This document shows positions 51,819-58,543 of a DNA stretch of 58,543 nt, in pieces; within the stretch, counting starts at the first letter, position 1; every line of letters begins with the position of its first letter. The DNA comes from Clostridiaceae bacterium (GTDB lineage: Bacteria; Bacillota; Clostridia; Oscillospirales; Acutalibacteraceae), in assembly GCA_904501755.1 (NCBI GenBank), contig CAJGBV010000013.1:1-58543 (forward strand), read 5' to 3'. The notes under the pieces are model-generated. The model saw only the letters and a program-made list of their open reading frames with translations. It was not told the DNA's origin and did not search any database. A program made the translations under genes and the position numbers.

Positions 51819-53951
51819 TTATAAATAAACTCCGTAAACAAGTACCTGATAATTATCATTAAGGTTTTCAAAAATAACTTTTTTCACCTTTTTTTCTGAT
51901 GATAACTTAAGGTCAGCTCTATTTATAATATAGTTCTCGTGATTTTTATCATAAGAGAAACGAGCAAATTCAGTAGAATTTTGTGCCACAGGATTTATTC
52001 TCGAGGAAGATAGAGTTGTATGAACCGTTGTTATATCCTCTCCGTTTTTCAGCACAAAGTTTTCTTCGCCGTCCTCAAACTCTACCGTAACTCTTACAGC
52101 ATCTTCTCCGTACTCTCCATAAAGTGGATAGCCGTAAGGAGCACTAACACAGCCTATCAGAGTAACACTATCGGTCTGCTTTTCTCCCATAAACACAGGA
52201 GAATTATCTGCACAAACAATAGTAGGAACCTTGAGCATACCTTTTAGTTCTTCGTTTTGAAGCTGTGCTCCTACCTTTATATTTCTTCTTCTCATAGAAG
52301 AATGATACGCAGGTAAATTTTCTCTCAGCGCCTCTTTAAAGCTTTCAAAATCACCTGTATTTTCACATACCATAGGCGTTTTTTTAAGTTTATCAAGAAG
52401 ATTGAACTCATATTTTTCCTCTTCAGGCCTTATTTTCCCAAAGTTTTTAAGGGTATCGCAGAATGTTTTATAGATAAGAGTGGGATTTCTGTATTTGTCC
52501 ACAAGAGCTTCCTTAAGTGCACCATCAATACAGGCAGGTCTGCCACGGTTAAAATCATTAAGCTCTGCCCAATACCAGATACTCTCACCGGCAAGTGCGC
52601 CTTCGTCACTGTTGTCCTCATACAGCTTATACATACTGTTCATAAAATCAGCAAGTAAATGAGGGTTATCGTATACAAAGTAGCCGCCCCATTCGGTAAA
52701 CATAAGGGGTTTATCATTTAGTATTTGCGCACTCTTTAATGAACGGGCAAAGGTATCTGAATAGGGGTGCATAGTATAGAAGTCAAAACCGCAGATATTA
52801 TAGTATTTAAGGGTATCCTCATCAGTCATACAGTTAGCACCCGATACAAGACGTGTGGGATCAAGTTCTTTGCAAACCGCCGCGCTGTCCTTTAAAAATT
52901 GCTCTGTAAAACGACATTCATTAAAGGAAAGCCAAAATATAATACTTGCGTGATTTCTATCGCGAAGTATAGTTCTGCGAAGAACCTCAAGACTTCCTGC
53001 ACTAATCTCAGGGTCAGAGGTATCCGACCACCAAAGTCCCGGCTCCTCGCTTACCATTAGTCCCAGTCTGTCTGCAATATCAAGGGTAGCCTTGCAGTGA
53101 GGGTAATGAACAAGACGGACAAAATTACAGCCTGTATCCCTAATCATTTTAAGGTCCTTTTCAATCTGCTGTAAAGAAGGTACATGACCGCTGTCAGCCA
53201 CCATTTCGTGCTTACATACGCCCTTAACAAACAGCTCCTCACCATTTAAAACAAAGCGGTGTTTGTTGCATTTAAATTCTCTAAATCCCACATTACAGTT
53301 ATATTCATCACTTAACATTCCGTCGCTGTAAAGCTTCACATTAAGTGTATAAAGAACAGGGTTTTCAGGCGACCATAAACAAATATCCTTTATGGTTCTT
53401 TTAATATTTTCGCCATCCTTAAAGCTATAGCTGTCTATCACATCTGAGCCAAGAGAAAGGCAAACGCACCATTCCTTGTCACCGTTTCCTTTTGACTTTA
53501 CCTCAATAGAGTAATCAGCCTCGGTATAATTCTCTTTTAGGTTGCTCTTAAAGAAAACATCATCAATATAATCCTTATTCTTATAAACAAGACTTACATC
53601 TCTTATTATACCGCTATAGTTTTCCCAGCCTTCACTGGGGCCGAATTTAGGTTCAATGTCTTCAATTTCTACCAAAAGCTCGTTATCCTTTTCCTTCACA
53701 ATTTCGGTAATATCAAAGGAGTATTCACTATACGGAAGCATATCACCAAGATAAACTCCGTTTAAGGTTACTTTAGCATAATAAGTAATGCCGTCAAACC
53801 TTAGTAAAATAACATCGCTTTTTTTATTTATATCAAAACATTTAACACATTCGCTGTGACCAACGCTGAGTGTTGAATAAGGCACTTTTATTTTTTCAAA
53901 CACACCTTTTCCAACACGGCGTTTCCATGCTCCGTTAAGACTCTGCACCAT
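51819..53951 (-). CDS. Glycoside hydrolase family 2 enzyme
   Basis: Retaining glycosidase of the beta-galactosidase/beta-glucuronidase family, 710 residues from the ATG at 53951. Two beta-sandwich domains (about 1-220) precede the TIM barrel. The acid/base is Glu345 in FNE (LSFNECRF) and the nucleophile Glu420 in TEWGG. GVCKHEM and RLVHYPH are typical barrel strands. No signal peptide is visible, so the enzyme should act on imported oligosaccharides or glycosides. An upstream in-frame ATG at 53975 overlaps its ribosome-binding site and is less likely. The exact sugar is unknown; beta-glucuronidase-type NxKG is not evident. Confidence 0.9.
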   Translation of the reverse strand: MVQSLNGAWKRRVGKGVFEKIKVPYSTLSVGHSECVKCFDINKKSDVILLRFDGITYYAKVTLNGVYLGDMLPYSEYSFDITEIVKEKDNELLVEIEDIEPKFGPSEGWENYSGIIRDVSLVYKNKDYIDDVFFKSNLKENYTEADYSIEVKSKGNGDKEWCVCLSLGSDVIDSYSFKDGENIKRTIKDICLWSPENPVLYTLNVKLYSDGMLSDEYNCNVGFREFKCNKHRFVLNGEELFVKGVCKHEMVADSGHVPSLQQIEKDLKMIRDTGCNFVRLVHYPHCKATLDIADRLGLMVSEEPGLWWSDTSDPEISAGSLEVLRRTILRDRNHASIIFWLSFNECRFTEQFLKDSAAVCKELDPTRLVSGANCMTDEDTLKYYNICGFDFYTMHPYSDTFARSLKSAQILNDKPLMFTEWGGYFVYDNPHLLADFMNSMYKLYEDNSDEGALAGESIWYWAELNDFNRGRPACIDGALKEALVDKYRNPTLIYKTFCDTLKNFGKIRPEEEKYEFNLLDKLKKTPMVCENTGDFESFKEALRENLPAYHSSMRRRNIKVGAQLQNEELKGMLKVPTIVCADNSPVFMGEKQTDSVTLIGCVSAPYGYPLYGEYGEDAVRVTVEFEDGEENFVLKNGEDITTVHTTLSSSRINPVAQNSTEFARFSYDKNHENYIINRADLKLSSEKKVKKVIFENLNDNYQVLVYGVYL

Positions 53952-54867
53952 TTTTAATGTATTCTCCTTTACCATAAATAAGAGCACCTAAAATAACCTG
54001 TTCGCCGTCAAATGATGAAATTTTTATATTAAAATCTCTGTTTTCTACAGGTTGAGTGTATTTATTCAGTGCCTTGATAAGTGGATCTTTAAAGCAATCA
54101 TAAGCCTTTGTTACACTTCCGCCAAGAACAATACAGGCAGGATCAATTAGATGATAAACACTTGAAAGAGCAAGTCCCAAATCCTCTGCAGCAATATTTA
54201 CAAGCTCTTTGATTTCTCTGTCGCCGCTTCGATAAAGGTCGAAAACCTCTTTTGTAGAAAGTTCTTTTCCTTTATTGGCACTTCCGTCCCTTGCAATTGC
54301 TGTTCCCGAGGAATAAAGTTCAAGACAGCCCTTTTTACCGCAGGGACATTCTCTGCCGTCCGGCACTATGGTTAAGTGTCCAAGCTCACCTGCTGAGGAA
54401 AAACTTCCTGACAAAATCTGTCCGTTAACGACAATTCCGCTTCCTATTCCTGTGCTTATGGTAACATAAACAAGAGGGTCCATTCCCTTTGCCACACCAA
54501 TTTTGCTCTCGGCAAGAGCTGCGCAGTTAGCATCATTTTCTAAATAAACAGGAAGTTTTAGCTCCTTGCTTATCATATCTCTTATGGGAACATTTTTAAA
54601 TCCCATAGTAGCAATATGTATAATCTTCCCCTGTTTTACATCCAATGGACCCGGACAGGCGACGCCGCAAAAGTCCACCTGTCCTGCCGTCAAAGAAAGT
54701 TCATTCAACAGTTCTTTATAGGTATTACCTATTCTTTCAACAAGATTTTCTGCACCTAACGCGGAATCTGTTGAAAAGGTAACAGTATTTATAGGGTTTA
54801 AATTACCATCAGCTATACATACGCTTGTTTTGGTACCGCCTATATCTATACCTACACAGTAATTCAT
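53935..54867 (-). CDS. ROK family sugar kinase
   Basis: A 310-residue sugar kinase of the ROK family (glucokinase-like). It has the ATP loop DIGGTKTSV (residues 8-16), catalytic Asp112 in ENDANCAALAE, the ELGH sugar motif (Glu161, His164) and the zinc motif CPCGKKGCLE (Cys174, 176, 181). No N-terminal helix-turn-helix is present, so it is an enzyme. It lies one base after the GatZ/KbaZ-like gene and overlaps GH2. It would phosphorylate a hexose released by GH2. Confidence 0.92.
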   Translation of the reverse strand: MNYCVGIDIGGTKTSVCIADGNLNPINTVTFSTDSALGAENLVERIGNTYKELLNELSLTAGQVDFCGVACPGPLDVKQGKIIHIATMGFKNVPIRDMISKELKLPVYLENDANCAALAESKIGVAKGMDPLVYVTISTGIGSGIVVNGQILSGSFSSAGELGHLTIVPDGRECPCGKKGCLELYSSGTAIARDGSANKGKELSTKEVFDLYRSGDREIKELVNIAAEDLGLALSSVYHLIDPACIVLGGSVTKAYDCFKDPLIKALNKYTQPVENRDFNIKISSFDGEQVILGALIYGKGEYIKNGAES

Positions 54868-54868
54868 A

Positions 54869-56137
54869 TTATTTACCTAAAGCCTTTAACAGCTTACCTG
54901 TAAGACCGTGCATCTTAAAGCAGAAGGCATAACGGTCAATAGAGTTTTTAAGCTGATAGTTTACATAAGCCTCGCCGTCAACTCCAACTTCTCTTAAATT
55001 AGCAAGCATCTTTTCGATTCTTTCCTTAACAGAAGGAATCTCATAGGTATAGTGACCGCAAATATCGGTAATCTGAGCAGTAAGCTCCTTATCCTTTAAA
55101 ACAGTGTCAACGTCAGCAGTAGTCATATCGCCTACAACCCATTTTCTCCAACGTTCGCTCTTTACTGCATAGGTAGACATTTCTTCGGTAAGTCCTGAAA
55201 GCTTAGACTTATCAACACATCTTTCCTCAACCTTTGCAAGTTCAAGATAAGCGCGGGTTTCAACAACACCAAATTCGGGAGCAACATTCATTGCTGTAAC
55301 ATCAATTACAGGATGCTCAAGAAGAATTTTATCGGAAAGATAGTCGCCGTTGTGCTCCTTAACGCCAACACCGTGCTTAGCAGCATTTGCAGAAAGAAGA
55401 GCAGCATTTTCTCTGTTAAAATTACCTACGTTTTCGGTAAGACGTGTAAGAGTACCTGTCTGACCTACAACGAATTCAGGAGCCTTTATTCCCTTTGCAT
55501 TAAGCTTTTCAACAAGAATATCAATAAAGCTACTGAATGCCTCTACTCCTGTAAGACCGCCGTTCGTTTCCTCTGTTCCTGCCTCATATCCAATCTCAGG
55601 AAGACCTTTTTCCTGACGGAACTTTTCAAGCTCTTCTATAATCTGAACGGTACGGTCAATAACAATATCAAAGGGAACGGTACCCATTGCATACTCAGGG
55701 TCTTTGGTAGGGTCTATATGTAAAAGGTCAAAGCCTGATTCCATATCGTGCTTATAGGAACGGATACATCTTTCCATAGCTTCATCTACGGGAAGCTTTG
55801 CAGCTCTTTCCTCATCTCTCTGCCAAGGACCGCCGTGATCTCTGCAAAGATAGCAAAGTCCGTCAAAGCCGATTTCTTCTTCAACAGCCTTTACATCAGC
55901 AACAAATCTGTCCTGGTCCCAATCTCTTACATAGCCGTGACCAAATTCATCGCTGTCAACCTGATTACGACTCGCAATAAGCATAATCGGAAAATCCTTT
56001 TCCTGTGCAAGTTCAAGAGTAGCCTTAATAAGAGGCTTAGACATAGGACCTATGCCAAGCATTGTAAATTTTTCACCCTGCTCTTTTAAAATTTTAGCAG
56101 CATTCATCATTTGTGTAATGGAAATTTTGTTATTCAT
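54869..56137 (-). CDS. GatZ/KbaZ family protein (tagatose-bisphosphate aldolase subunit-like)
   Basis: A 422-residue protein like the GatZ/KbaZ family, described first as the non-catalytic partner of class II tagatose-bisphosphate aldolase; some members are ketose-6-phosphate 4-epimerases. Visible landmarks are RDHGGPWQRDEE (about residues 118-130), GFDLLHIDPTKDPE, YEAGTEETNGGL (about 208-220) and VKEHNGDYLSD. No GatY/KbaY catalytic subunit is next to it, which favours a stand-alone epimerase or isomerase. It lies between the isomerase-like gene (12 bp) and the ROK kinase. Confidence 0.82.
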   Translation of the reverse strand: MNNKISITQMMNAAKILKEQGEKFTMLGIGPMSKPLIKATLELAQEKDFPIMLIASRNQVDSDEFGHGYVRDWDQDRFVADVKAVEEEIGFDGLCYLCRDHGGPWQRDEERAAKLPVDEAMERCIRSYKHDMESGFDLLHIDPTKDPEYAMGTVPFDIVIDRTVQIIEELEKFRQEKGLPEIGYEAGTEETNGGLTGVEAFSSFIDILVEKLNAKGIKAPEFVVGQTGTLTRLTENVGNFNRENAALLSANAAKHGVGVKEHNGDYLSDKILLEHPVIDVTAMNVAPEFGVVETRAYLELAKVEERCVDKSKLSGLTEEMSTYAVKSERWRKWVVGDMTTADVDTVLKDKELTAQITDICGHYTYEIPSVKERIEKMLANLREVGVDGEAYVNYQLKNSIDRYAFCFKMHGLTGKLLKALGK

Positions 56138-56149
56138 AGTTTTCTCTCC

Positions 56150-57601
56150 TTAGTCTATTACCTGCAGATAGTCTGCATATGGAACTTTTTTAATTTCGCT
56201 GAGTCCTGCCCATGCAGCAAACTCTTTAATTTCAGCTGTGTAGTCACCGATAACCACAGGGAAATGGTGCTGGAAGCCTGTTACAAGCACGGTATTAAGA
56301 AGGTCTTTAGCACTAATCTTTTCACCATTTAATGTAAGATTTCCGCACCAACCACGGCTACCCTTGAAGGAGAATTTATCAGGAAGCATAAACTCTCCAC
56401 CCATATGGAACATCTTGTCGCACTCGCCTGAAAGACGCATTACGGTAATTGGGTTATCATCAAACACCATATCTCTTGCAACACCGCAACGTGCAGTAAG
56501 ACCTTTGTTTGGTTCATGAGCCATACCGCTATAATTACAGCCAAGCTTATAACCGTTTTCTTTGCAGTATCTTGCAGCGGCAGGTCCACAGTGCCAAAGA
56601 AGTACAGTTTCATCCTTTTCGTCAAAAGCAGAAAGGTCCATAAGAGTAGAAACCTCGCCACCTGCTATGTACTTAAGAATGAGCATACTTATAGCGCTGA
56701 GCACATCACCCTCACAAGCCATAACAGTACCCTCGTCATTAAGCTGACCGATAACTGAGCAAACAGAATACTGGAAATCATCCTGGAACTTAGGCCAACA
56801 GGAAACAGCGATTGCATCATATTTATTCTCAGCAATAAATTCCTTGTATGCCTTATAGAAGCGGGCGCTTACTTCAAGAGTCTTTTTAGCAGCTTCGTCA
56901 GAATAACCGCAGGAGCAGGTTTCCATACTTTCCATAATAGGAGTAATTTCCTCCATTGGATAAGAAAGTGCCTTGCTCTTTAACTCGTCATATTCGTGAA
57001 GTCTGTTAAAGTAAATACCCTCAAAACGCTTGTTGATATTTCTTTCATCATCATAGAGGTCATTAAAGCCAGGAGCTACACCACCAACAAGACCGATACG
57101 AGCCTTTCTGATATTCTTAAGTGCAGTAAGGGCACGAACGGTTATCTGAAGTCTTCTTGTAAATTCCTCATCCTCACCATAACCATAGAACCATTTTACT
57201 TTAATCTTATAATCTTTTAAATAATGAGCAACAATACCCATGTGCATATTAATACTGCACAGAGAATTAAAAGGCACTGCGCCTTCTATTGCCTCTCCCT
57301 CAGGGATAGCCCAGAAGCCTACATTAGCATTCTTAATTTTTGCAAGTACAGGTGCTAACTGACCTGCAGAATAAGATGTGTGCTGAACCATAAGGAAGTC
57401 GATTTTTTCTTCCTCCATAGCCTCCACTGCCTTTACAGCATCCTCTCTGACAATTACAGTTTCAGGATAAACAACGAGCTCAAAGCCCATCTGCTTTGCA
57501 TGTTTCTCCATTGCCTTTACGCAGTCAGCAAAGGCAGCTTCCTTATTACCGGGGAAGCTTAACTGACTTGTACCAACAAGACCGATTTTTAGTTTTTCCA
57601 T
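56150..57601 (-). CDS. L-fucose/L-arabinose isomerase family protein (second copy)
   Basis: A 483-residue protein of the fucose-isomerase-like superfamily. It has the Rossmann-like N-terminal lobe (LKIGLVGTSQLSFPGNKE, DFLMVQHTSYSAGQLAPVLAKIKN), RIGLVGGVAPGFNDL in the middle lobe and the metal-site MACEGDVLSAISMLIL with expected Glu and Asp ligands. It is clearly diverged from the copy at 24165. The GGAGG site lies 7 bases before the ATG. It starts the run isomerase - GatZ-like - ROK kinase - GH2, so it probably isomerises the free sugar before phosphorylation. Confidence 0.83.
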   Translation of the reverse strand: MEKLKIGLVGTSQLSFPGNKEAAFADCVKAMEKHAKQMGFELVVYPETVIVREDAVKAVEAMEEEKIDFLMVQHTSYSAGQLAPVLAKIKNANVGFWAIPEGEAIEGAVPFNSLCSINMHMGIVAHYLKDYKIKVKWFYGYGEDEEFTRRLQITVRALTALKNIRKARIGLVGGVAPGFNDLYDDERNINKRFEGIYFNRLHEYDELKSKALSYPMEEITPIMESMETCSCGYSDEAAKKTLEVSARFYKAYKEFIAENKYDAIAVSCWPKFQDDFQYSVCSVIGQLNDEGTVMACEGDVLSAISMLILKYIAGGEVSTLMDLSAFDEKDETVLLWHCGPAAARYCKENGYKLGCNYSGMAHEPNKGLTARCGVARDMVFDDNPITVMRLSGECDKMFHMGGEFMLPDKFSFKGSRGWCGNLTLNGEKISAKDLLNTVLVTGFQHHFPVVIGDYTAEIKEFAAWAGLSEIKKVPYADYLQVID

Positions 57602-57617
57602 AATGTTACCTCCATTG

Positions 57618-57642
57618 TATCATAATACATCATTTTATGATA
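57618..57642. promoter_or_regulatory. Palindrome ahead of the isomerase-like gene (candidate operator)
   Basis: TATCATAA-N9-TTATGATA, 8-bp perfect arms, ending 16 bases before the start codon. Its size and AT-rich centre resemble Mlc/NagC-type ROK repressor sites. The edge-truncated ROK protein upstream may bind it. Confidence 0.55.
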
Positions 57643-57658
57643 TAATTATTTATATTTT

Positions 57659-57687
57659 TATCGGCGAGCAGGAACACCCGCCGATTT
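57659..57687. terminator. Hairpin between the partial ROK gene and the isomerase-like gene
   Basis: ATCGGCG-loop-CGCCGAT. The T-run (CCGATTTTTTATTTTT) is on the plus strand, where no gene ends. On the minus strand it is followed by A residues, so it would pause or protect RNA rather than terminate well. Confidence 0.5.
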
Positions 57688-57688
57688 T

Positions 57689-58543
57689 TTATTTTTCAAA
57701 GTAAAGCTTTTCTATCATATAGTCAGCCGCAAAAAGCGCAGCTCCCACTGCCGCAGCAGTATAGTCAAGCTTTGAAAAAGCAATCTCAGGGATAATATCG
57801 TCTTTTTCGGCAAACTCTAAAATAAGTCCTTTAAGACAGTCAACAAATAGGTCTTCAACCTTATTGAATTCACCAAATAAAACAACTTTATCAGGGTTAT
57901 AAAGAGCACATACATTAGAAAGCGCAAAAGCTAAGGCCGTAACAACATTGTTAAAAATTTCCAAAGCATGCTTATTGCCGTTTCTGGCGAGTTCTCCCAA
58001 GGCTTCGAAAGACACTTCATTGCCTGTCACTTCATAATAAGCCTTTGTTAAATCTCCCATACTTCCTAATATTTTAGTTACTCTTTCATAGCCGTATTCA
58101 TTTTTATAAGGAACAACCATTTTCCTTATTTCACAGGTAACGCCTCTATTACCTTTATAGATTTGTCCATCCAGAATAGCCGCAATGCCAAGACCGTTCT
58201 CAAAACGTATTTCAACAGCATTGTTTATATTTTCATCGGCCAAGGCTCCATAAAATCTTTCAGCATAAATAACACAGTCAGGGTCATGAAGCATAACGGT
58301 TTTTATATTAAACTTTTCCTCTGACAACTTACATATAGGTACATTTTTCCATCCGTCTATAGAGGAAAGATTAACCGATACGCCGTTTACGGTATCAACA
58401 TCGCCCTGCATAGCAATAGCAATATAGGAAACATTTTTACCCTTGCAAAAATCCACAGCCTTTCCAACTGTGTTAAAAAAGGTCTTTTCTAAAAAATCAC
58501 GGGTACGATAAGCTTCTGTATCAGGTATTTCCTCGTTAAACTC
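57689..58543 (-). CDS. ROK family protein, 5' end outside window
   Basis: The frame is open from the right edge to the stop at 57689, giving about 284 residues, so the N-terminus lies outside. A GTG at 58456 is internal, not a proven start. It resembles the sugar-binding part of ROK proteins: GDVDTVNGVSVNL, MLHDPDCVIYAERFYG in place of NDAN, and NVCALYNPDKVVLFGEF. The zinc CxCGxxGCxE motif is absent, so it may be a regulator or an inactive relative rather than a kinase. A regulator of the cluster downstream is the best reading. Confidence 0.72.
   Translation of the reverse strand, partial: EFNEEIPDTEAYRTRDFLEKTFFNTVGKAVDFCKGKNVSYIAIAMQGDVDTVNGVSVNLSSIDGWKNVPICKLSEEKFNIKTVMLHDPDCVIYAERFYGALADENINNAVEIRFENGLGIAAILDGQIYKGNRGVTCEIRKMVVPYKNEYGYERVTKILGSMGDLTKAYYEVTGNEVSFEALGELARNGNKHALEIFNNVVTALAFALSNVCALYNPDKVVLFGEFNKVEDLFVDCLKGLILEFAEKDDIIPEIAFSKLDYTAAAVGAALFAADYMIEKLYFEK

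Noticed and set aside
57659..57687. Strong minus-strand terminator after the partial ROK gene
   Set aside because: The T-run is on the plus strand only; on the minus strand the hairpin is followed by A residues.

Overview
The window looks like a chromosomal segment of an anaerobic, low-GC Gram-positive bacterium of the class Clostridia, probably near the Oscillospiraceae/Ruminococcaceae. The evidence is the type of S10 ribosomal-protein operon, the archaeal/eukaryotic-type ProS, flavin-dependent ThyX, a glycyl-radical enzyme with its activase, strong SD-led starts, and many clean TTGACA-17 bp-TATAAT promoters. I could run no database search, so the taxonomy is inference.

Layout. (1) 1-3061, minus: start of the S10 ribosomal-protein operon (rpsJ-rplC-rplD-rplW-rplB, with rplB cut by the left edge), behind a structured leader of about 255 nt. 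(2) 3224-7986: proS and acpP as a divergent pair, a 57-residue membrane peptide, a TetR regulator and a sodium/solute symporter (PutP type). (3) 8067-13435, plus: tightly coupled murD, two M42 aminopeptidases, a GNAT acetyltransferase and a YnbB-type PLP lyase. Then 13424-15857: an unrecognised propeller-like protein, an Lrp/AsnC regulator and an aminotransferase. (4) 15857-20921: a small holin-like protein and a secreted 1556-residue CE2-type esterase with several carbohydrate-binding-like modules. (5) 20956-31145, minus: a nine-gene operon (gaps of 27 bp or less) behind one promoter. It encodes an AraC regulator, a RhaM-type mutarotase, a glycyl-radical enzyme, its activase, an aldose 1-epimerase, an L-fucose-isomerase-like protein, a split transketolase and a lipoprotein solute-binding protein. 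This is the best candidate for an undescribed system: a sugar pathway built round a glycyl-radical enzyme that lacks the glutamate of the dehydratase subgroup. (6) 31187-34155: methylglyoxal synthase, an O-antigen-ligase-type membrane protein and a ClC channel. (7) 34271-34565: an unusual array of mini-hairpins beside a tRNA-Ser(GGA) gene. (8) 34645-48446, minus: housekeeping operons (alaS-HIT-PRT-comEC-holA-TOPRIM-WYL; thyX-tmk-DJ-1-mltG-U32-PBP). (9) 48541-51784: PRPP synthetase, glycerate kinase and an acyltransferase-like protein. (10) 51785-58543, minus: a second sugar cluster of GH2 glycosidase, ROK kinase, GatZ/KbaZ-like protein, a second fucose-isomerase-like protein and an edge-truncated ROK protein.

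How the parts may fit together. The secreted esterase and the GH2 enzyme suggest a plant or host glycan diet. The two sugar clusters share the same unusual isomerase family but otherwise use different chemistry, which suggests two parallel routes for uncommon sugars. The housekeeping blocks look ordinary and intact.
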